The translations under genes were made by a program, and so were the position numbers. Positions 56,574 through 64,000 of a stretch of DNA of 64,000 nucleotides are shown here, one piece after another. Origin of the DNA: an uncultured Clostridia bacterium (GTDB taxonomy: Bacteria; Bacillota; Clostridia; TANB77; CAG-508); assembly GCA_944388045.1 (NCBI GenBank), contig CALXHG010000001.1, positions 62,001-126,000 of the forward strand, in the 5' to 3' direction. The notes under the pieces are model-generated. The model had not been told where the DNA came from and did no database searches. It saw nothing but the letters and a program-made list of their open reading frames with translations. Positions within the stretch are counted from its first letter, which is position 1. Each line of letters starts with the position of its first letter.

Positions 56574-56655
56574 TTTTCTCTCTTTCTTATATTATTATTT
56601 TTTTGATTATATTTATTTTTTGTAATTATTATTATATACTACATCATTTAAATTT

Positions 56656-57105
56656 CTATTTTTGTGTATTATTATTTTGTTCTTTTAACATATCTTCTAT
56701 AGTATGCCATGCAAGCAATGCACATTTCACTCTTGCTGGCATATTTGATATGTTTCTAAATGCTATAGCATCTTCTAATTTCTTTAGCTCTTCTTCATCT
56801 GTTATTTCTCTTTTTATCATTTCTATAAATGTTTTTATAATTTCTCTTGCTTCTTCAATTGTTTTTCCTTTTAATGTATCTATCATAATAGATGTCGAAG
56901 CTTGTGAAATAGCACATCCATGTCCTGTAAAACCTATATCTTGTATTTTATTTCCATCTAATTTTAATTCAATTTCTATTTCGTCTCCACAATTTGGATT
57001 TTTTCCCATTTTGCACAAGTCGCATTTGTCTAATTTTTTCTTGTTATATGAATTCATACTATGTTCCATAATTAATTCATTATAAACATCATTTAAATTT
57101 TCCAT
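56656..57105 (-). CDS. sufU: Fe-S scaffold / sulfur-transfer protein SufU
   Basis: 149 residues. The conserved cysteines are in CKMGKNPNCGDEIEI, GHGCAISQASTSIM and ARVKCALLAWHT; with the Asp of CGDE they form the zinc site of SufU. It accepts persulfide from SufS and delivers sulfur to the SufBCD scaffold. It is downstream of sufS with a structured 220-bp spacer in between. Confidence 0.93.
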   Translation of the reverse strand: MENLNDVYNELIMEHSMNSYNKKKLDKCDLCKMGKNPNCGDEIEIELKLDGNKIQDIGFTGHGCAISQASTSIMIDTLKGKTIEEAREIIKTFIEMIKREITDEEELKKLEDAIAFRNISNMPARVKCALLAWHTIEDMLKEQNNNTQK

Positions 57106-57161
57106 TTTTTCACCTTTCTATTGACATTCAACTTTTTATATGATAATATATATAATATAAA

Positions 57162-57276
57162 AGATAAGAGCTCTCGCCCTTATCTATGTTGGTTAAGAAA
57201 TTTATCCTTTGCAGGATAAATTTCAATTTTTCTTTTTAAGGAAACGTATTTAAGATAGTCCAACCAACTATAGATA
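57162..57276 (-). ncRNA. Structured intergenic element between sufS and sufU
   Basis: It contains nested inverted repeats: an outer TATCTATGTTGGTT (57181-57194) with AACCAACTATAGATA (57262-57276), an inner perfect 11-bp hairpin GAAATTTATCC/GGATAAATTTC (57197-57224), and an adjacent AGATAAG/CTTATCT hairpin (57162-57185) that on the minus strand is followed by T-rich sequence. This could be a regulatory or processing element tuning sufU and mnmA against sufCBDS, or a terminator plus leader. I recognise no known riboswitch. Confidence 0.45.
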
Positions 57277-57327
57277 ACTATATCAGTTTTTAATTCAAAT
57301 GTCAATATATTCTCAAACATTTTTTCG

Positions 57328-58551
57328 CTATTTATTTATATATTTCTTAAACATCCTATAAGTTTTATTCAAAGCTTTAACAAGATTGTCCACATCTTCC
57401 TTTGTATTGTAAAAACAAAAACTTACCCTACAAGTTGAATCAATTCCCAAAGACCTTAATAATGGCTGAGCACAATGATTTCCAGCACGAAGGCAAACTT
57501 TTTCTGAGTCTAAAATACTTGCAACATCATGTGGATGAACACCCTTTATATTAAAAGATATTACACTACAATGATTTTGTACATTTGGAGTTAAATATAA
57601 AGTTAAATAATCTAATTTAGATAATTCTTGTCTAGCATATGATACAACTTCACTTTCTAAGTCATGTATTTTATTATATCCAATATTTTCAATATAATCA
57701 ATTGCTGCACCTAAGCCAATAACTCCTTCAACATTTTGAGTTCCAGCTTCAAACTTATTTGGAAGTGGTGCAAATGTTGTTTCTTGCTCATAAACGTATT
57801 CTATCATATCTCCTCCCATAAGAAAAGGAGTCATTTTATCTAAAATTTCTTTTTTACCATATAATACACCTATCCCTAAAGGTGCTAGCATTTTATGACC
57901 AGAAAAAACTAAAAAGTCTGCATCTAAATCTTGCACATCAATTTTCATATGAGGAATACTCTGTGAAGCATCAACTATAACAATTGCACCTTTTTCATGT
58001 GCATATTGTATAATTTTTTTAACAGGATTAATTGTTCCTAAAACATTTGAAACCTGTGTAATACCTACTATTTTTGTTTTATCTGTAATTTTATTTTTTA
58101 TTTCTTCATCAGAAAGTTCAAAATCTTTATTAATATACATATATTTTAATTTACTTCCTGTAGCTTTTGTTATTTTCTGCCAAGGAACTAAATTAGAATG
58201 ATGTTCCATTATTGAAATAACAACTTCATCATCTTTTTTTAAATTATCCATTCCATATGAATAAGCAATTAAGTTTAAACTCTCTGTTGCATTTTTTGAA
58301 AATATGATTTCTTCTGGATGTCTTGCATTAATAAATTTTGCAATTTTCGCTCTTGTACTTTCATATTCTTCTGTTGCTTCAATACTTAATTCATATGCTC
58401 CTCTATGTGGATTTGCATTACTTTTTTCATAAAATTCTTCAATTGCTTTTATTACTTGAATTGGTTTTTGTGCTGTTGCACCATTATCTAAATAAGTAAT
58501 TTCTCGATTTTCTAATAATGGAAAATCTTTTTTTATATCTTCAACATTCAT
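57328..58551 (-). CDS. sufS: Cysteine desulfurase SufS
   Basis: 407 residues from ATG 58551 (MNVEDIKKDFPLLENRE), the family start; GGAGG lies 13 bases upstream, a long spacing, and a longer in-frame start at 58611 adds foreign residues. The PLP lysine is in SGHKMLAPLGIGVLYG (about residue 225), and the catalytic Cys in RAGNHCAQPLL (about residue 364). It provides sulfur for Fe-S clusters and for MnmA. It is encoded downstream of sufD. Confidence 0.96.
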   Translation of the reverse strand: MNVEDIKKDFPLLENREITYLDNGATAQKPIQVIKAIEEFYEKSNANPHRGAYELSIEATEEYESTRAKIAKFINARHPEEIIFSKNATESLNLIAYSYGMDNLKKDDEVVISIMEHHSNLVPWQKITKATGSKLKYMYINKDFELSDEEIKNKITDKTKIVGITQVSNVLGTINPVKKIIQYAHEKGAIVIVDASQSIPHMKIDVQDLDADFLVFSGHKMLAPLGIGVLYGKKEILDKMTPFLMGGDMIEYVYEQETTFAPLPNKFEAGTQNVEGVIGLGAAIDYIENIGYNKIHDLESEVVSYARQELSKLDYLTLYLTPNVQNHCSVISFNIKGVHPHDVASILDSEKVCLRAGNHCAQPLLRSLGIDSTCRVSFCFYNTKEDVDNLVKALNKTYRMFKKYINK

Positions 58552-58678
58552 AACTAATCTTATTCCTCCATAAGGCATAAATTTGATTTTGAAATAATTA
58601 TTTTTAAGCACTTACCTCTATAAGGCATATATTCTTATAAAAATAGTCTATCTTAAAATTTTACCATTTTTTATATTT

Positions 58679-59734
58679 TTAGTTTAATCTTTCATCAATT
58701 TCTTTTAAAATCTCATCTTTTAAATCATTATCTTGTACAGTTTCAATAATTTTATTAAACTTAGATTTTACAATTAATTTAACCGCTTCTTTATAACTAA
58801 TTCCTCTCGCCATAATATAAAATAATTGTTTTTCATCAACTTTTCCAGAAGAAGTAGAATGATTTCCCTCAACATCTTCTTCTGTACACAATAACATTGG
58901 TAATGCAATTGATTTTGCTCTATTAGATAATAACATACAACTTTCGTTTTCATTCCCTTTAGATTTTTTACAACCTCTTTTAAAATCAATTGTACCTTTA
59001 AAGTTTTTCTTTGCCTCGTCATTTAAAGCACCTTGAACATCTATATCAATATTTGATTTTTCTCCTCTTAATTCTGCAATATAATTTAAATCTTTTATTT
59101 GTTTATCTTTTCCCAAATAAATTGTTTTTAACACATTATTTGCATTATTTCCAATTATATTTGAATAATAATTAGACACACTTGTTCTTCCACCAATATC
59201 AATAATTGTATATTTTACATTTGAATTTTGATATAATGTATTTTCAATTGCTTCAAAATTATTTGTTTCTTCATTTAATAAATTTACAATAGTTACATTT
59301 AACTGAATATTTTCTTTTGCAATAGTTCTAATAATTCCTGTATGAAAACATTGTTTAGATGTTTTGGATTTATATATTATTGTAATATTTGCATCATTTT
59401 CAGCTAATACTTCTATTTGATTTATAAGATTTAAATTTTTTTCATCAAAATTATATATTATTTTAATATCTTCTTTTTGTTTTGTTGTTTGTATTCTTAT
59501 TTTGTTATTTGCATTTTTAAAAACTAATTCTTCAAAAATTTTGCCTATTCCGTAAGTTAATTCCTTATTTGAAACTTCATTATCTATTTTGCTTTTACAA
59601 TTTGTAATTTCTACATTTTCAAAGTTTTTTATTTTATTTGGAATTTCAACAGGAAGTTCTATATTATTTATAGCAAAATTTCTTGCTGTTCTTACAGGTG
59701 TATCATTTAATTTCAAATTTTCCATATTATCCAA
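58679..59734 (-). CDS. sufD: Fe-S cluster assembly protein SufD
   Basis: 351 residues. The C-terminal beta-helix typical of SufB/SufD proteins ends MARGISYKEAVKLIVKSKFN. It is shorter than SufB and lacks its N-terminal extension. It overlaps the sufB stop by 8 bases, so it is translationally coupled. It forms the scaffold with SufB and SufC. Confidence 0.93.
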   Translation of the reverse strand: MDNMENLKLNDTPVRTARNFAINNIELPVEIPNKIKNFENVEITNCKSKIDNEVSNKELTYGIGKIFEELVFKNANNKIRIQTTKQKEDIKIIYNFDEKNLNLINQIEVLAENDANITIIYKSKTSKQCFHTGIIRTIAKENIQLNVTIVNLLNEETNNFEAIENTLYQNSNVKYTIIDIGGRTSVSNYYSNIIGNNANNVLKTIYLGKDKQIKDLNYIAELRGEKSNIDIDVQGALNDEAKKNFKGTIDFKRGCKKSKGNENESCMLLSNRAKSIALPMLLCTEEDVEGNHSTSSGKVDEKQLFYIMARGISYKEAVKLIVKSKFNKIIETVQDNDLKDEILKEIDERLN

Positions 59735-61121
59735 TAGCCCCCTCTAATTCCAAATTAATTAAATTATTCATTTCTACAGCATATTCTACTGGAAGTTCTT
59801 TAGAAATTGGATAAGCAAATCCTCTAACTATCATTGCTTTTGCATCTTCTTCTGATAATCCTCTAGACATTAAATAAAATATTGTTTTATCACTTATTTT
59901 TCCTATTTTAGCTTCATGAGAAAATTCAACTTCATCTGTTTTTATATCATTTACAGGTATTGTATCTGACCTAGATTTATCATCTAACATTAATGACTCA
60001 CAACTTACACTACATTTAGAGTTTTTAGCATTTTCATTTATTCTAACTAAAGATCTATATGTGCAGGCTCCTCCATCTTTTGATATTGATTTAGAATTTA
60101 TTACTGATGATGTATTTGGTGCATTATGAACAACTTTAAATCCTGTGTCTAAATTTTGTCCTCCACCAGCAAATGTTATTCCTGTATATTCTGTTTTTGA
60201 GCCATCTCCATTTAATATACTCATTGGATATAACATTGATACTTTGGAACCAAAAGAACCTGTTACCCAATCCATTTGTGCATTTTTTCCTACAATTGCT
60301 TTTTTTGTATTTAAATTCATCATATTTTTAGACCAATTTTCAATTGTTGAATATCTTAAATAAGCATTATCTTTAACATATAATTCAACACAACCTGCAT
60401 GTAAATTAACTTTATTATATTTAGGTGCAGAACAACCCTCTATAAAGTGCAAACTTGCACCTTCGTCAACTATAATTAATGTATGTTCAAATTGTCCTGA
60501 CTCTGGTGAATTTAGTCTAAAATAAGATTGTAATGGTATATCTAATTTTACACCTTTTGGTATATATACAAAAGAGCCACCAGACCATACGGCTGCATGT
60601 AATGCAACAAATTTATGGTCACTTATTGGAACACATTTCATAAAATGTTTTTTTACTATTTCTGGATAATCTCTTACAGCAGATTCCATATCTGTATAAA
60701 TTACACCTTGTTTAATTAAATCTTCTTTCATACTGTGATATACAACTTCAGAATCATATTGAGCTCCTACTCCTGCTAAAGATTCTTTCTCCGCTTCTGG
60801 TATTCCTAATTTATCAAAAGTATTTTTTATATCTTCTGGAACATCATCCCATGATGTATTTAAGTTTGTTTTTGGCTTAACATATGTTGCTATTTTTTCC
60901 ATGTTTAGTTCAGATAAATCTGGTCCCCAGGTTGGAAGTTCTAATTTTTCATACATTTCTAGTGCTTGTAATCTAATTTCTAGCATCCATTCTGGCTCAT
61001 TTTTTAGTTTAGAAATTTCTTCTACAATCTCTTTATTTAATCCTTGTATTTTAATTTCATAATTATCTTTATTTTTTATATCATATATATTTCTATTTAC
61101 TTCTTGTACTTGTGTTTTCAT
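59727..61121 (-). CDS. sufB: Fe-S cluster assembly protein SufB
   Basis: 464 residues. It shows SufB landmarks: KNEPEWMLEIRLQALE, GLSEEDAKAMIVRGFAYP, the conserved SCESLMLDDKSRSDTIP and the beta-helix core. It is the main scaffold for nascent clusters in the SufBCD complex. It starts 12 bases after sufC. Confidence 0.97.
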   Translation of the reverse strand: MKTQVQEVNRNIYDIKNKDNYEIKIQGLNKEIVEEISKLKNEPEWMLEIRLQALEMYEKLELPTWGPDLSELNMEKIATYVKPKTNLNTSWDDVPEDIKNTFDKLGIPEAEKESLAGVGAQYDSEVVYHSMKEDLIKQGVIYTDMESAVRDYPEIVKKHFMKCVPISDHKFVALHAAVWSGGSFVYIPKGVKLDIPLQSYFRLNSPESGQFEHTLIIVDEGASLHFIEGCSAPKYNKVNLHAGCVELYVKDNAYLRYSTIENWSKNMMNLNTKKAIVGKNAQMDWVTGSFGSKVSMLYPMSILNGDGSKTEYTGITFAGGGQNLDTGFKVVHNAPNTSSVINSKSISKDGGACTYRSLVRINENAKNSKCSVSCESLMLDDKSRSDTIPVNDIKTDEVEFSHEAKIGKISDKTIFYLMSRGLSEEDAKAMIVRGFAYPISKELPVEYAVEMNNLINLELEGAIG

Positions 61122-61133
61122 GTTATCCCTTTC

Positions 61134-61877
61134 TTACATATTTTTAAATTGAGTATAACCATTTTCATCAATTTCTTTTGCTAGTTCTGCTGTACCTGTT
61201 TTTACAATTTTACCATTTATTAATACATGAACATAATCTACATCTAAATGGCTTAAAATTCTTGTATTGTGTGTAATTATTAAAACTGCATTTTCCGTAG
61301 ATTTATACATTTCTATTCCTTTTGATACTGTTTTTATAGCATCAACATCTAACCCAGAATCTGTTTCATCTAAAATTGCAAGTTTTGGATTTAGTATTAA
61401 CATTTGTAAAATTTCGTTTTTCTTTTTTTCTCCACCAGAAAATCCTACATTTAAGTTTCTTTCAATTAATTTAGGGTTCATATTTAATTCTTCTGAATAT
61501 TTTTTAACAGAATCTTTAAATTCAAATATTTTTACAGGTTTTTCTGTTATATTATTTTTTGCTGTTCTTAAAAAATTAATTGTTGATATCCCAGGAATTT
61601 CTTCAGGCATTTGGAATGACATAAATATTCCTTTTTTGGCTATTTTATCTGTACTTAAATTATTGATGTTTTCTCCTTCAAAATCTATTTTTCCACTTAT
61701 TTTTTTGTATTGTGGATTATTTAATATTACATTTGCAAGTGTTGATTTTCCTGCTCCATTTGGTCCCATTATTACATGGACTTCTCCCTTTTTTATTTCT
61801 AAATTTAATCCTTTTAATATTTCTTTTTCTCCTGCATTTACATATAAATCTTTAATTTCTAATAAATTTTCTGCCAT
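61134..61877 (-). CDS. sufC: Fe-S assembly ATPase SufC
   Basis: 247 residues from ATG 61877 (MAENLLEIKDLYVNAGEKE), with GAAAGGAAAA upstream; the ATG at 61922 has no site. Walker A GPNGAGKSTL (about 38-47), signature region NVGFSGGEKKKNEIL, Walker B LAILDETDSGLDVDA. It drives the SufB-SufD conformational cycle. First of the sufCBDS genes, 114 bp downstream of the DtxR-family regulator gene. Confidence 0.97.
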   Translation of the reverse strand: MAENLLEIKDLYVNAGEKEILKGLNLEIKKGEVHVIMGPNGAGKSTLANVILNNPQYKKISGKIDFEGENINNLSTDKIAKKGIFMSFQMPEEIPGISTINFLRTAKNNITEKPVKIFEFKDSVKKYSEELNMNPKLIERNLNVGFSGGEKKKNEILQMLILNPKLAILDETDSGLDVDAIKTVSKGIEMYKSTENAVLIITHNTRILSHLDVDYVHVLINGKIVKTGTAELAKEIDENGYTQFKNM

Positions 61878-61991
61878 TTTTATTTTCCTTTCTTCATACT
61901 TTTTATTAGTGTTTGTTAGCACTTTTTCATCATAAAAATTTTATTTAATAAATTGTTTATCATAATACTAATGTTTAATATTTAACATATT

Positions 61992-62447
61992 TTATAATTG
62001 TGCTTTTGTAGGCGTTCTTTTAATACAGCTTCTACATTGTTCATTATTTATATCATAATTGCAATTTAGGCTTTTTAATCCTAATACATTATGAACATAT
62101 TTTGCTAATTGATTTATTGTATTATCACTTATTATTGACTTTATTTTTTCTGCTTCTTCTTTAGCTTCTTCTTCGTCTAAATTTAATACATCTTTCATAA
62201 ACAAATAAGTTATATCATAAGCTTCTAATATTTTTTTTGCTAAATCTTCTCCTTGCCCTGTTAATTCTATTGTTCCATAAGTCTCGTAATTTATTAATTT
62301 TTCTTCTTTTAAAATATTTATTGCTTTATTAACACTAGGTTTGCTACATTTCATTTTTTGAGCTATATCTGTAACTCTGATATTTCCATTTTGCTTTTTT
62401 AAAATGTACATATTTTTTATATATTCTTCTGATGATTTTGAAATCAT
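61992..62447 (-). CDS. DtxR/MntR-family metal-dependent regulator of the suf operon
   Basis: 151 residues. The N-terminal winged HTH (about 5-60: SSEEYIKNMYILKKQNGNIRVTDIAQKMKCSKPSVNKAINILKEEKLI) is typical of the family. The dimerisation domain (about 64-120) has EAYDITYLFMKDVLNLDEEEAKEEAEKI. The end carries four extra cysteines (CNYDINNEQCRSCIKR region), unusual for DtxR and suggestive of metal or Fe-S sensing. It is first in the operon with sufCBDS; a perfect palindrome overlaps its own promoter. Confidence 0.88.
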   Translation of the reverse strand: MISKSSEEYIKNMYILKKQNGNIRVTDIAQKMKCSKPSVNKAINILKEEKLINYETYGTIELTGQGEDLAKKILEAYDITYLFMKDVLNLDEEEAKEEAEKIKSIISDNTINQLAKYVHNVLGLKSLNCNYDINNEQCRSCIKRTPTKAQL

Positions 62448-62489
62448 TTTTTCTCTCCTTTTACTAATATTTCATATATTAGCGTTATT

Positions 62490-62535
62490 TGTTAACCACG
62501 GTTAACATTATATTACTTATTATATCATTTGTCAA
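62490..62535 (-). promoter_or_regulatory. Promoter and operator of dtxR-suf
   Basis: On the minus strand -35 TTGACA (62535-62530), 17-base spacer and -10 TATAAT (62512-62507), both consensus. Directly downstream, and touching the -10, is TGTTAACCACGGTTAACA (plus-strand reading, 62490-62507), a perfect 8+8 palindrome around two bases. A repressor bound there would block transcription. Confidence 0.85.
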
Positions 62536-62555
62536 GTAAAATGTTTATATATAAC

Positions 62556-62597
62556 AAAAAAATCGCTTTAGCTTTAAACTGACTAAAACGATTTTTT
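62556..62597. terminator. Bidirectional terminator
   Basis: AAAAATCGCTTTAG and CTAAAACGATTTTTT arms around CTTTAAACTGA, with A-runs and T-runs at both ends. It lies between the suf promoter and the 3' end of the AI-2E-type permease gene and can terminate both ways. Confidence 0.75.
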
Positions 62598-62649
62598 TAT
62601 ACAATTAATTTTTATTAAATTTTCAAAAGAATATATTTTTAACTATTTT

Positions 62650-63792
62650 TTAAGAATTCATTTTTAATCTATTTCTGTAATCAATCCAATCATTTATCAT
62701 AATTCTTAAAACTGCTATAAAAGGTACGCCTAAGAACATTCCTAGTACTCCAAAATAAGCTCCACCTAAAGTTACTGCAAATATTACAAGTAATGGACTT
62801 ATTTGTAAAGAACTTCCTATTATCTTAGGGTTAATGATATTTGAGTCAATTTGTTGTAAGATAATAACAACAACTGCCATAATTATTGCTTGTGACAATC
62901 CACCTGTAATTACAGTAATCAAAACACTTATAGCAACTGCAACAATTGCTCCAAAATATGGAATCATATTAAATAAACCTATCATAAATCCTAGTAATAC
63001 AGAATATTTTACTCCTATTATTGACATTGCAATTGTTACTAATATTCCAACTACAACAGCATCAATTAATTGACCACTAATAAATCTAAAAAAGATTTCA
63101 TTTGTATCATAAAAATATTTGTTAATTGTATTACAAACTTTTTCATTAAATATTGCCATTGTTAATTTTCTTAAAAAATTAATAATTTGTGTTCTTTGTA
63201 ATAGAACATATACAGATACAACTATTGTTACAAATATATCAAATATTCCACTTGCAACACCTACTGCACCTTTTATATACTCAGTAATCTTTTCATAGCT
63301 AAAATATTTAGTTAAGTCTATTTCTTGTAGACTTTTTCCTAAATTTTTAATTGTTTCTACTACCTTCTCATTTTTTAATATAGAATCTTCTGGCAATGAA
63401 TTTATTTTCTCCATTGTTGAATTCCAATAATTTTGAAAATTATTTACTAATTCTACTATACTTTGTGTTACAGCTGGTAATATAACATTTACTAATAATA
63501 CAATTAATAAAATTGCTATTGTAAATGTAATTAAAACACTTATTCCCCTAGCTCTTTTCTTTAAAAACTTTTTCTTCGATTTTGAAAATCTTTTTTCTAT
63601 TCTTGACTCTGGAATGTATAGCAAATATGCAATTAAAATTCCAGCTAAGAATGGTGACACAACTTCAATAAAATTACCTATTACATTGCCTATTGCCGTA
63701 AAATTATCTAGAAATTTATATACTAGAATAATTGCAACTGCGAACATAAACCAATACATCCATTTAGAAAAATTTCTTTTTATCTCATTCAT
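62650..63792 (-). CDS. AI-2E family transporter / permease
   Basis: 380 residues with about eight membrane segments, one near 15-30 and a C-terminal block (about 235-370) with GILVTIAMSIIGVKYSVLLGFMIGLFNMIPYFGAIVA, the family signature. The family exports small molecules or acts as a Na+/H+ antiporter, depending on the member; the substrate here is unknown. ATG 63792 has AAAGGAGC upstream. Confidence 0.92.
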   Translation of the reverse strand: MNEIKRNFSKWMYWFMFAVAIILVYKFLDNFTAIGNVIGNFIEVVSPFLAGILIAYLLYIPESRIEKRFSKSKKKFLKKRARGISVLITFTIAILLIVLLVNVILPAVTQSIVELVNNFQNYWNSTMEKINSLPEDSILKNEKVVETIKNLGKSLQEIDLTKYFSYEKITEYIKGAVGVASGIFDIFVTIVVSVYVLLQRTQIINFLRKLTMAIFNEKVCNTINKYFYDTNEIFFRFISGQLIDAVVVGILVTIAMSIIGVKYSVLLGFMIGLFNMIPYFGAIVAVAISVLITVITGGLSQAIIMAVVVIILQQIDSNIINPKIIGSSLQISPLLVIFAVTLGGAYFGVLGMFLGVPFIAVLRIMINDWIDYRNRLKMNS

Positions 63793-63890
63793 AGATTTTT
63801 GCTCCTTTCATTTGTTTTACTTAATTTCGAAACTTTTTAATTCTTTATAATTATTATAAAATAAATAGAATTTTACATATGTGTAATATA

Positions 63891-64000
63891 CTATAATTCA
63901 ATTTCTAGTCCTATAGGACAATGGTCACTTCCAAGTATTTGTGTATATATTTTAGCTTCTTTTATATTTTTTTCTATATCTTTTGATGTTATAAAATAAT
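63891..64000 (-). CDS. xth: Exodeoxyribonuclease III, C-terminal fragment
   Basis: The frame open at the window edge ends at TAG (63893-63891). Translation ends KEAKIYTQILGSDHCPIGLE, whose SDHCP box carries the catalytic Asp-His pair that closes exonuclease III proteins. Most of the gene lies beyond the window. Confidence 0.85.
   Translation of the reverse strand, partial: YFITSKDIEKNIKEAKIYTQILGSDHCPIGLEIEL

Noticed and set aside
56483-57085. 200-codon plus-strand ORF
   Set aside because: Antisense to mnmA and sufU, low-complexity hydrophobic sequence and no ribosome site; it is a by-product of AT-rich coding on the other strand.
57106-57327. Known riboswitch or T-box ahead of sufU
   Set aside because: No T-box, SAM, TPP, FMN or other consensus I know is present; only nested inverted repeats are seen.
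61267-61935. 222-codon plus-strand ORF
   Set aside because: Antisense to sufC, which has all its ATPase motifs; the plus-strand frame is Phe/Ser/Ile-rich with no recognisable start region.

Overview
The window is a strongly AT-rich stretch (judged by eye, not counted) of an anaerobic, low-GC, Gram-positive Firmicute, most likely an uncultured gut clostridium. The signs are AAGGAGG-type ribosome binding sites, TTG/GTG starts, a superoxide reductase (desulfoferrodoxin), an anaerobic ribonucleotide reductase activase, a SUF-type Fe-S operon with SufU, GdpP, IreB, YfmF/YfmH, and a Spo0E-like protein that hints at a sporulation lineage. From about 16.9 kb onward nearly all genes lie on the minus strand.

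Region 1 (1-14.9 kb) is a mobile or integrated element, or two nested ones. The left end has an HTH protein, a small excisionase and a dead tyrosine integrase carrying both a nonsense codon and an internal deletion. The cargo follows: a two-component system, an ABC ATPase and a large FtsX-type permease (a peptide sensing and detoxification style module), small membrane proteins and a membrane-anchored XRE regulator. The right end has TnpV, a MobV relaxase with a hairpin-rich candidate oriT, and a large TnpX-like serine recombinase preceded by a candidate attenuator. The chromosome resumes near a tRNA-Leu gene at 15.2 kb.

Region 2 (15.6-20.5 kb) holds ordinary genes: two alkylation-repair enzymes (Ogt and Tag), an amidase, a YgjP-like metallopeptidase, a GME-fold protein and the ribosome GTPase RbgA.

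Region 3 (20.5-27.3 kb) is a second accessory island: a serine recombinase, a trypsin-like protease, a SWIM zinc-finger protein and a KilA-N protein in one minus-strand cluster, then a decayed DDE insertion sequence with very long inverted repeats, an unrecognised plus-strand gene with its own promoter, and the wreck of a ParA operon.

Region 4 (27.3-35.5 kb) has the ruvX/ireB/DUF1292 cluster behind an unusual operon: a G5/SH3/glucosaminidase wall hydrolase, a VirB2/TrbC-like double-helix membrane protein, a TadZ/CpaE-like ATPase with a disordered acidic AT-hook linker and LPGF repeats, and a GAF plus degenerate GGDEF protein. This may be part of an undescribed envelope-spanning apparatus and is one of the most interesting parts of the window.

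Region 5 (35.6-64 kb) is mostly core: the M16 peptidase pair, a pilin-like Ig-domain surface protein broken by a one-base frameshift, rpsU, nrdG, a large anchored unknown protein, ftsH, tilS, dnaB, rplI, gdpP, mgtE, dfx, an orphan HExxH protein, mnmA, the dtxR-sufCBDSU operon with a textbook promoter and palindromic operator, an AI-2E-type permease and the end of exonuclease III. A family of about 210-230-bp palindromic repeats sits in this region (two full copies and one stub). Each copy has perfect arms, but the outer arms differ between copies.
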